A stretch of 39,041 nucleotides of DNA from a virus, in IMG/VR virus record IMGVR_UViG_3300045146_000055, positions 1-39,041 of that record; one strand, given 5' to 3'. Positions 24,508 to 30,055 of the stretch are shown in pieces. The position numbers and the translations under genes were made by a program. The notes beneath the pieces were generated by a model. That model saw only the letters and a program-made list of their open reading frames with translations, was not told the DNA's origin and did no database searches. The first letter of the stretch is position 1, and every line of letters starts with the position of its first letter.

Positions 24508-24932
24508 GGGTGTGTTCTTTGACAGAATAGGCAGGGGAATGTTGGCTTAGAAGCAGCCAGATAGAAATATCAGTTTTCTCTTGCTGGCGTGATTGCCATA
24601 GAATACAAGGGGGAACTCATCTAAGGAGTGAATCGCTGAGCATTGCTCCGTGAGTGTCATGGGGAAACCTGACTACTCGGAGTAACGCAATAGGGATTGG
24701 GCAGGCCGGACGGAACCGGATGTCTGGACATACGTTGGGTGAAAACCCAACTAGCACCCTTCTCGCAAGGAAGGAGAGGACGCCAGAGTGTACTGCCCTA
24801 TTGTGCGGCAAAGGAGGTTGCGGCTCCCGTGTGGGTGAATAGTCTTTCGTGTGGTAGAAGCATAACCCGCAAGGCCATACTCAATCGCATGGTGGATTCT
24901 TTGGCGTAATAGCACACCTTTGCTTGTTCTGT
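24508..24932 (+). ncRNA. Structured RNA 3 with L11-binding-hairpin-like 23S segment
   Basis: Starts at a class A promoter with boxA TGTTCTTTGACA at 24513-24524. Bases 24539-24559 match exactly, over 21 bases, helix 43 of the 23S GTPase-associated centre (E. coli about 1060-1080; TTGGCTTAGAAGCAGCC core). The upstream context GACAG...CAGG also agrees. Near the 3' end, 24903-24918 (GGCGTAATAGCACACC) resembles helix 44, which follows helix 43 directly in rRNA; here about 340 bases separate them. An internal GTTGGGT-GAAA-ACCCAAC hairpin (24734-24751) lies between. No gene is seen. Probable function: RNA that presents this ribosomal site; see findings. Confidence 0.7.
24513..24524 (+). promoter_or_regulatory. 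boxA-type antitermination motif 2
   Basis: TGTTCTTTGACA directly after the class A promoter. Confidence 0.75.
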
Positions 24933-24944
24933 TGTTCTTTGACA
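24933..24944 (+). promoter_or_regulatory. boxA-type antitermination motif 3
   Basis: TGTTCTTTGACA followed by TTTTGAC; same 12 bases as motifs 2 and 4. It separates RNA 3 from RNA 4 within one likely transcript, as boxA does in 16S-23S spacers. Confidence 0.75.
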
Positions 24945-25498
24945 TTTTGACTGGCAGCGGTACGGCACTAGGAACGTACTTGCGCATTAAAGTCCCAGTG
25001 CGCGACAATAGCCACGGTAGGGTTAGAAGCCCGATGTGGTCGCCGTTGAAAACAACGGCAGCGTGAGTCTGAGACCGTAAAGACGGTGAGTTCAACGCGA
25101 ACCTGACGAGCTTCGTCTGCCTTTCCAGACTACGGTCATATACATGCCCCCGCAAAGGAGCTAACGGGGTCCCGTAAAGGACGCCGGGACGATGGCCGCA
25201 AGTGGGAAGGAGAAACAGACGAGTGGCGGGGAGAGTGGCGACAAGGCATTCCTTCAGGCTGGGCGCATTAAAAATTCCGTGGGCACGGATATATGCCTTG
25301 GGCAAAAATTGTTTCTGCTGTTTGATCCCGAAACGTAGAAGCAGTCAGTAGTGGCGAGCGAACACTGTGGAGAATCGGGGTAGGCAAGTGTGTCGGTGAG
25401 AATCCGGCCTGCCAGTTTTCGTCCAGATGATGTGACTTGCGGCGCACAAGGGTCCTGTGGTAGAGTGTTCTGGACCATTGCACCGTAAACTTTTTGAT
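24945..25498 (+). ncRNA. Structured RNA 4 with 23S domain I-like module
   Basis: About 550 bases rich in hairpins: GCCGTTG-AAAA-CAACGGC (25042-25059), ACCGT-AAAG-ACGGT (about 25074-25087), GACGA-GCT-TCGTC (about 25106-25119), CCGTG-GG-CACGG (about 25278-25290), TGCC-TTG-GGCA (about 25294-25304). Bases 25346-25363 match 17 of 18 bases of the 23S domain I segment CAGTAGCGGCGAGCGAAC, and are closed by CAGT/ACTG where E. coli has CCCC/GGGG. It leads directly into the initiator tRNA. Size, ornateness and the tRNA recall the phage-associated GOLLD and ROOL RNAs, but I cannot confirm membership. Confidence 0.65.
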
Positions 25499-25575
25499 CG
25501 CGGGAGGGAAGGCCGTGGTGGTCTCGTGGGGTTCATAACCCTATAAGTCGGGTTCGAGTCCCGGTCCCGCTACCA
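25499..25575 (+). tRNA. Initiator tRNA-fMet (CAU)
   Basis: 77 bases with encoded CCA. Acceptor CGCGGGA/TCCCGCT leaves C1xU72 unpaired, the hallmark of bacterial initiators (usually C1xA72). Anticodon stem-loop TGGGG-TTCATAA-CCCTA gives CAU and three consecutive G:C pairs (29-31 with 39-41), the other initiator determinant. T-arm TCGGG-TTCGAGT-CCCGG is regular. The D-arm is one base longer than in E. coli. It lies inside a run of structured RNA rather than in a tRNA cluster. Confidence 0.92.
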
Positions 25576-26125
25576 ATTTGAAGATGCGTTCGCCTGTCGC
25601 ACGGGCCTGTGATGGGTCGTCAAACAAGGCATGTCGAGCGTGAGACATGTCATCAGTGAATGGGGAAGGCGCATCTCGCAGAAGACGTGGAGCAGGAAAT
25701 CGATTACCGGCAAACCTGCTCTTCGTAATGCGGCAAGGCGGTTCTAAGCCCGCCTGTGGGCAAGCGTACTGTTGGGCCGGAAGGCAGGCATGTCGTCGGA
25801 ACTCAGCAGATGGTAGAATAGGCCGCTAATAGCTCACGAAGGTTCGGTCAACGCCACGACGAAGGCGCTAGTCATAAGGTTGGCGGTAGCCGGGCTGCTT
25901 GGATGGTGGAGTCGGCGGTGGAAACATCGCCCCCAAAAGAACCGCTTGCGGGAACCCTGAGCCGCAGTGATCTGTGGCTGGCTCTGAAGGGCTGCGGGAA
26001 TGAACCTACCGCTACTACGCGCAGCGAAAGCTGCTAGGGACTTGTCGGCCCAAATGAACCAACCGGCAAGGGTCGGGTTTGCTGGTCTGGCTGTGAAATC
26101 TTCGCCCGGATGGAGCCAGACCAGC
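25576..26125 (+). ncRNA. Structured RNA 5 downstream of initiator tRNA
   Basis: 550 bases with no gene. A first domain is closed by AGATGCG (25582-25588) and CGCATCT (25670-25676) with an inner CATGTC/GACATG stem. The 3' end is a perfect 12-bp stem GCTGGTCTGGCT (26081-26092) / AGCCAGACCAGC (26114-26125), which may end the transcript just before the next promoter. Bases 25825-25837 (GCTAATAGCTCAC) again resemble the 23S helix 44 loop. It may be the second half of one large RNA split by the tRNA. Confidence 0.6.
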
Positions 26126-26131
26126 AACAAT

Positions 26132-26161
26132 TTCCATATTGATGACAGACTGTGGTAATGT
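26132..26161 (+). promoter_or_regulatory. Class A promoter for tmRNA
   Basis: CCATAT 26134-26139 and TAATGT 26156-26161, spacing 16. A leader of about 90 bases follows, with hairpin TGAACGGA/TCCGTTCA (26169-26176, 26194-26201) and boxA 4. Confidence 0.75.
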
Positions 26162-26244
26162 GGTCGCATGAACGGATAGATGGGCATCGGTATTCCGTTC
26201 ATTGAAGCGGGTTGCCTAGCCGCCGAAAGGTAGGAGCGATGTCT

Positions 26245-26256
26245 TGTTCTTTGACA
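26245..26256 (+). promoter_or_regulatory. boxA-type antitermination motif 4
   Basis: TGTTCTTTGACA ending one base before the mature tmRNA 5' end. Confidence 0.72.
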
Positions 26257-26340
26257 TGGGCGCGATACGGTTTCGACGGGTGAAGTTGAAATCGAGCGAC
26301 ACGCCGAGTAATGTCTGGTTGGACTCGTTAATCTATCCCA

Positions 26341-26436
26341 GACGACAACACAAACGCCAAGAGAACTCTTGGTAAGGTGATTCGCGGTGTCTTCGGTGCT
26401 GCTGATGAAGCGGTGCCGATGCTCGCGGCTGCGTAA
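26341..26436 (+). other. tmRNA tag-peptide reading frame
   Basis: DDNTNAKRTLGKVIRG then VFGAADEAVPMLAAA and TAA. The two other frames close after about 11-13 codons. The D-D-N start resembles A-N-D-N type tags and the hydrophobic A-A-A end fits protease recognition. At about 31 residues it is roughly three times the usual length; long tags are known from some phage tmRNAs. Confidence 0.7.
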
Positions 26437-26650
26437 GCAGCCCACCGTCACGGTGTAAGACTACGTGAACCGCCGTGGCTCAAAGCACGTGGTTGACAGC
26501 TTGGAAAGACAGCGATACCGGAGCTGGTCATTCCGGGGAAGGATGGACCAAAGTTGCCGGTTGACAACCGGATAGACCAAGCCCGTGGTCGAGAATATCG
26601 GGCGAAGCGTGTGTATGTTCGGCGTAGACTCATTCGGACGGGAGTTCAAT

Positions 26651-27072
26651 CCAAAGGTTGCCTTGCTTGGCGACAAGCAAGGAAAAGAGTGCTCAAACGG
26701 TGAACGCTAAATCCGTAAGGATATGCCAACGCCGTCGAGTGGGCTGGAAACAGCGAAGCTCGCTAGAGACTTATAGGCACCTTCAACCAAAGCTGGTTAT
26801 GGTGTACTAGGATGGAAGAATCTTTCTCGAATCTGAGTTTGGCTTCGCGCATGGCGGCGGTGTATTTCCCGTTCCGTGGAGTAACCTTGTGGTAAACATG
26901 GGCGAGAAGGAACGCCGAGTCAGGAAGATCGTTCCTTCGCCATCGATGATGCCGGTCAGATAACCGAGATCGAATTTTTTCATAAATGCACTCCTTCTGG
27001 ATGTAGGTTATACCTACAGCATGTCCAGAAGAAGGAATAGTCCAGACCATTACGAAAGTAAAGGATAATCTG
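26651..27072 (+). mobile_element. Group I intron in tmRNA T-loop
   Basis: 422 bases. P1: exon CAAT pairs with intron GGTTG to give a U-G wobble at the 5' splice site (after T26650). P2: CCTTGCTT (26661-26668) / AAGCAAGG (26675-26682). P4-like AAACGG...CCGT near 26695-26733. The R-like element GCTAGAGACTTATAGG (about 26762-26776) and S-like AAGGAATAGTCC (about 27032-27043) can form P7 (GACT/AGTC). A 3' hairpin TGTAGGT-TAT-ACCTACA precedes. The last intron base G27072 fits the conserved terminal G. Tag and acceptor are restored after splicing. Confidence 0.88.
26807..26983 (-). pseudogene. LAGLIDADG homing endonuclease remnant, antisense in intron
   Basis: 58 codons on the minus strand with AAGGAG seven bases before the ATG. 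Begins MKKFDLGYLTGIIDGEGTI, a full first dodecapeptide motif (LTGIIDGEG), continues FLTRRSFSPMF, then becomes Pro/Ser-rich and stops. Real enzymes of this family need about 120-300 residues. It is therefore a decayed or deleted endonuclease, with the intron now probably immobile on its own. Antisense placement relative to the host RNA is unusual. Confidence 0.75.
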
Positions 27073-27099
27073 TCTCCCCGCGTCCACCAATTTCAAGGT

Positions 27100-27141
27100 C
27101 ACGAAAAATAGTTGCAAACAATTTCGTGGCGTGAGTATAGT
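27100..27141 (+). promoter_or_regulatory. Class C element/promoter after tmRNA
   Basis: Inverted repeat CACGAAA (27100-27106) / TTTCGTG (27122-27128), then GAGTATAGT with TATAGT 27136-27141 and TTGCAA 18 bases upstream of it. It likely drives the short RNA or message ahead of the second tRNA. Confidence 0.65.
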
Positions 27142-27156
27142 GTAGTGAAAGTGAAC

Positions 27157-27189
27157 GAAGTCAGGCTCACTTCAGTTCTGGGTTACTTC
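27157..27189 (+). repeat. GAAG...CTTCAG...GGGTTACTTC motif, copy 2
   Basis: Lies about 15 bases after the class C promoter. Agrees with copy 3 at roughly 27 of 33 positions; GAAGT/ACTTC can pair as a hairpin with either downstream CTTC. Confidence 0.6.
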
Positions 27190-27241
27190 ATAAAGCAACC
27201 AGAAGTCTCCGGCGGCGACAAGGATCGCCGTTAGTAGGAGA

Positions 27242-27355
27242 ATGACGGCCTGCAAAGACAGGATGGAGTTCAGGGAAGACTGGATGGCAGCATGGGAAGA
27301 CATGCAAATGGCAGCTCGGAAAGACGGCTTTCCCGGAGCGCATATCGGAGCTTGA
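27242..27355 (+). CDS. Small protein, 37 aa (tentative)
   Basis: ATG 27242 is preceded by TAGTAGGAGA, a good ribosome binding site. The peptide has an acidic/aromatic repeat-like helix (EFREDWMAAWEDMQMAARKD) and ends GAHIGA. It follows motif copy 2 and a short hairpin-rich leader. Could instead be part of a structured RNA; only the ribosome binding site and amphipathic pattern support coding. Confidence 0.5.
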   Translation: MTACKDRMEFREDWMAAWEDMQMAARKDGFPGAHIGA

Positions 27356-27373
27356 TGTAGTTCTGTGAGTGTT

Positions 27374-27406
27374 GAAGTATGGCACGCTTCAGTTTGGGGT
27401 TACTTC
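27374..27406 (+). repeat. GAAG...CTTCAG...GGGTTACTTC motif, copy 3
   Basis: GAAGTATGGCACGCTTCAG then TTTGGGGTTACTTC. Ends about 50 bases before the second tRNA and may be part of its primary transcript. Confidence 0.6.
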
Positions 27407-27454
27407 TGCCTTTCATAGAAATACCCCAGACGGTCATCGGTGTCGGCTTTTGAT

Positions 27455-27531
27455 TGCGGGGTGGAGCAGCCCGGTAGCTCGGCTGGCTCATAACCAGCAG
27501 GTCGTTGGTTCAAATCCAACTCCCGCAACCA
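27455..27531 (+). tRNA. tRNA-Met (CAU), initiator-like with altered anticodon stem
   Basis: 77 bases with encoded CCA. Acceptor TGCGGGG/TCCCGCA gives a weak U1-A72 pair. The D-arm GGAGCAGCCCGGTAGCTC is almost that of E. coli initiator tRNA, including purine 11 - pyrimidine 24 (A11-U24). The anticodon arm GCTGG-CTCATAA-CCAGC gives CAU but has U29-A41, so only two G:C pairs, not the initiator three. T-arm TTGGTTCAAATCCAA. It may be a diverged initiator, an elongator Met, or an Ile-AUA tRNA if C34 is modified to lysidine. Confidence 0.85.
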
Positions 27532-27537
27532 CAGAAG

Positions 27538-27566
27538 GCCGGACGCCGAAAGGTGCCCGGCTTTTT
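27538..27566 (+). terminator. Terminator after second tRNA
   Basis: GCCGG-A-CGCC, GAAA loop, GGTG-C-CCGGC, then TTTTT. Ends the RNA island. Confidence 0.88.
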
Positions 27567-27585
27567 GTTTTGAGAAAGGAGTCGT

Positions 27586-28233
27586 ATGAAGCCAGTTTTG
27601 AAGCCGAACATTATGGTCTCACAGGACGAAGTAGACTTGGTAATCGGAGAGCTTGACCGGGTACTCAGGCTGGGCCTGCCGGGAGACGTGGTAGAGTTCG
27701 GGTGTAATGTGGGGAATACGTCGGTGTTCTTACAGGATGCGTTGCAGCGGAATGGAAGCCAGAAAAAGCTGGTGTGCATTGACTCGTTTCAGGGGTTCCC
27801 GGAGACGGAGTCGATTGACGAAGACTGCTTCAAGAAGGGTGGTCTGGCAGTACAGCAGGCAGAGCTGCTGGGTCATTTCGACGAGTTTCAGCTTCCGCAT
27901 CCCGTGGTCGTACAGTCGTGGATCGAAGAGCTTCGAGCGAAGGATTTGCCGGATGAGATTTGCTTCGCGTTTGTAGACTGTGACATCTACAAACCGGCAA
28001 AGTGGGCATTCGGATTGGCGTGGATCAGGATGCCGGTAGGCGGGTCGGTTGTGTTTCACGACATCTGGGCGAAGGGAATCCAGCGGGCGATCTGGGAAGG
28101 TCGTCAAGGGATGTCGCGGGAAGAGATTGCATGTTGTCACAGGTCGTACATTGTCAGGAAGGTGGATTCGGTGCCCGTGGTGGGCAAAATTGGCGGCGAT
28201 AATGCCGCACTTCAGGAAGGGGTGAGACAGTGA
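27586..28233 (+). CDS. TylF/MycF-like O-methyltransferase family protein
   Basis: 215 aa with AAAGGAG before the ATG. VVEFGCNVGNTSVFLQ near residues 36-51 is the SAM site, VCIDSFQGFPETESIDED near 66-83 and FVDCDIYKPAKWAFGLAW near 128-145 with GGSVVFHDIW are typical of the macrocin-O-methyltransferase (TylF) family. Family members methylate sugar hydroxyls in macrolides; here the substrate is unknown and could be a glycan from the GT2 enzymes or an RNA ribose. Overlaps the Ro60 gene by four bases, so the two are co-translated. Confidence 0.85.
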   Translation: MKPVLKPNIMVSQDEVDLVIGELDRVLRLGLPGDVVEFGCNVGNTSVFLQDALQRNGSQKKLVCIDSFQGFPETESIDEDCFKKGGLAVQQAELLGHFDEFQLPHPVVVQSWIEELRAKDLPDEICFAFVDCDIYKPAKWAFGLAWIRMPVGGSVVFHDIWAKGIQRAIWEGRQGMSREEIACCHRSYIVRKVDSVPVVGKIGGDNAALQEGVRQ

Positions 28234-29987
28234 GTACGTTCAAGACGGTAGCACGGCAGAAGTCGGCGGCTGCATTGCAGCCGAGTCATGCTCCGAACGC
28301 ATCGGTCAACCGGGCGGGCGGAGTGGCATTCGAGATTAGCGATCCATCACTGAAGCTCCTGACCATGACAGGCGGGGCTTTCTTTGCGGAGCCGAAGTTC
28401 TACAACGGCGACCAGTGTGTGCCGAAGCGTGGAACGGGCGGCAAGTTTGAAAAGCTGGCCGAGCGTCTGGAGATCGTGGGTGACAAGCTGAAGGGCGTTG
28501 TGTCTTGCGATGAGCTGGACGAGACGGCTCGCGAAGTTGTGGCGACGGCTCTGGATGTGGCACGGGGCAATAACCCGGAAGACATTCTGGCGATTGCTAA
28601 TTGGCTGCGTAACGAGATGAACATCCGGCTGACGCCGCAGGTGTTGCTGGTGCTCGCTTCGCGGATGGACAACACGAAGTCTCTGGTGCGCAAGTACGCT
28701 CCGTGCATCGTGAAGCGCCCGGACGAAGTGAAGAGCTGCCTGTTGATTCACCGGTTCTTCTTTGGGTTGAAGGACCTAAAGAACGGTCTGGCCAACGGTC
28801 TAGCCGACGCGCTGGGGAAGTTCGGGGAGCGGGGACTGATGAAGTACGACGATCCGGGATTCCCGACGTGGAAGGATGTGCTGTGCTGGCTGCCGCGTAA
28901 GGCGGGCTGGCCGCTGAAGGCGGAAGTGGCGCAGTATTTCATCACCGGGAAGATTGGTGATCCGGCGAAGGTTCCGGTCATCGCGGCCCGCAAGGAGCTG
29001 GTGAAGTGCAAGGCGTTTGACGCCGAAGCTCGCAAGCTGGCCCGTGCGTCAATGGTGAACTGGGAAGTTCTGCTTTCGCAGTTTGGCAACGACAAGCAGG
29101 CGGTCTGGGAGTTCTTGGTTCAGGAAGACTTGCTGGGTTACATGGCTATGCTGCGTAACCTTCGCAACATTCTGGAAGCCAAGGCTGGCCGGACGGTCAT
29201 TCAGAAGGTGTCGGACAAGCTGTCCAACCACGATGAAGTCGTGAAGTCGAAGCAGCTCCCGTTCCGGTTCCTGTCGGCGCTGAAGGCGCTGGAGGGGATG
29301 CAGGGCGAGTTCGATCAGGCCGACGTGTCTGAGCTGATGGCGGCTGTGGAGCTGGCTTCCAACGAAGCCTGTGCCAACATCCCGGTTCTGCCGGGGACAA
29401 CAGTCATCTTCGCGGATGTGTCGCAGTCGATGCGCCGTAACAGGGTGTCGGACAAGTCAGAAGTCAACTGCGCGGATGCGGCAACGGTGCTGTGTGGTAT
29501 CGTGGCCAAGGTCGCTGAGCGCCCGTATGTCGTGGCGTTCGGTTCGGATGTGGCTCCGGTGTTGTTCTCGAAGAACGACACGGTGCTGCGGATCGCCAAG
29601 CGGACGCTGGATGCGGACACTAAGGGGTGCTCAACCAACGGGCACAAGTGCGTGGAGTGGCTGATCCAGAAGAAGCTGGTGCCGGATCGTGTGGTCTTCC
29701 TGTCTGACATGCAGATGTGGAATGACAACGATTCCAACGACGATCAGATTTGTCTTTCCGACGTGTGGGACAAGTACCTGAAGTCGGCGGCTGGCGCGAA
29801 GAATACGTGGGCGCACTGCGTCCATGTCAACGGCTACGGCGACAACGTCGTCGAAGGGGACCGGATAAACATGGTTGCCGGGTTCTCGGAGAAGGTCGTG
29901 ACGATGATGCTTCAGACGGAAGGCGTCATTGGCGGAAAGGCTCTGCCGACAGTGGAGCAGGTCCGTGAGAAGTGGACCGTGAAGTAA
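28230..29987 (+). CDS. Ro60/TROVE-domain RNA-binding protein
   Basis: 585 aa, GTG start coupled to the methyltransferase. N-terminal TROVE domain of HEAT-like helices (about 20-385; e.g. IANWLRNEMNIRLTPQVLLVLAS, KDVLCWLPRKAG) and a C-terminal von Willebrand A domain (about 388-570) with MIDAS motifs FADVSQSM near 394, a Thr/Ser region CSTNGHK, and FLSDMQMW near 490. This is the full layout of vertebrate Ro60 and bacterial Rsr. The ring binds misfolded RNA 3' ends through its hole and Y RNAs on its outside; in bacteria it works with nucleases on rRNA and other RNA. It directly follows the RNA island. Confidence 0.92.
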   Translation: MSTFKTVARQKSAAALQPSHAPNASVNRAGGVAFEISDPSLKLLTMTGGAFFAEPKFYNGDQCVPKRGTGGKFEKLAERLEIVGDKLKGVVSCDELDETAREVVATALDVARGNNPEDILAIANWLRNEMNIRLTPQVLLVLASRMDNTKSLVRKYAPCIVKRPDEVKSCLLIHRFFFGLKDLKNGLANGLADALGKFGERGLMKYDDPGFPTWKDVLCWLPRKAGWPLKAEVAQYFITGKIGDPAKVPVIAARKELVKCKAFDAEARKLARASMVNWEVLLSQFGNDKQAVWEFLVQEDLLGYMAMLRNLRNILEAKAGRTVIQKVSDKLSNHDEVVKSKQLPFRFLSALKALEGMQGEFDQADVSELMAAVELASNEACANIPVLPGTTVIFADVSQSMRRNRVSDKSEVNCADAATVLCGIVAKVAERPYVVAFGSDVAPVLFSKNDTVLRIAKRTLDADTKGCSTNGHKCVEWLIQKKLVPDRVVFLSDMQMWNDNDSNDDQICLSDVWDKYLKSAAGAKNTWAHCVHVNGYGDNVVEGDRINMVAGFSEKVVTMMLQTEGVIGGKALPTVEQVREKWTVK

Positions 29988-30016
29988 GGTCAGAAAAGAC
30001 ACAAAGTAGGTCGGGG

Positions 30017-30049
30017 AAAGGCTGGTTCCGAAAGGGGCCAGCCTTTTTC
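30017..30049 (+). terminator. Rho-independent terminator after Ro60 gene
   Basis: AAAGGCTGG / CCAGCCTTT stem with a 12-base loop, followed by TTCTTT. Confidence 0.9.
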
Positions 30050-30055
30050 TTTGTC

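Larger units (their letters stand above)
26258..27089 (+). ncRNA. ssrA: tmRNA (intron-containing)
   Basis: The 5' end GGGCGCGATACGGTTTCGACGG is the tmRNA signature; GGGCGCG pairs over 7 bp with CGCGTCC before A-CCA at 27086-27089. The T-arm is split: GGAG-TTCAAT ends at 26650 and T-CTCCC resumes at 27073, giving GGGAG-TTCAATT-CTCCC after removal of a 422-base group I intron. Mature length is then about 410 bases. The tag frame runs from about 26341 (GAC-GAC-AAC...) to TAA at 26434-26436 and encodes about 31 residues ending VPMLAAA. The resume codon is not certain. Functions in ribosome rescue and protein tagging. Confidence 0.93.

Noticed and set aside
24771-24790. GAGAGGAC as possible sarcin-ricin loop copy
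   Set aside because: The essential AGTAC part and the closing stem are missing.
25218-25229. GACGAGTGGCGG, identical to a 16S rRNA segment
   Set aside because: Twelve bases; matches of this length to rRNA are expected by chance in a window this size.
24617-25536. Short open frames on both strands in the RNA island
   Set aside because: They cross many hairpins, the tRNA region and rRNA-like segments, lack ribosome binding sites and have Ser/Pro/Arg-rich, non-protein-like composition.
26306-26318. GAGTAATGTCTGG, identical to a 16S rRNA segment
   Set aside because: Thirteen bases, chance level (about two to three expected), and it lies inside the tmRNA where other constraints apply.
26402-26412. 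CTGATGA as a hammerhead ribozyme core
   Set aside because: It is part of the tmRNA tag frame and no GAAA partner or stems are in place.
26763-27050. 95-codon minus-strand frame in the intron
   Set aside because: The LAGLIDADG motif lies in a different frame with a good start signal (26807-26983); the longer frame only partly overlaps and shows no motif.
27142-27454. A Y RNA partner for Ro60
   Set aside because: No recognisable Ro60-binding helix or tRNA-like module could be identified by eye; left as a question in the findings.
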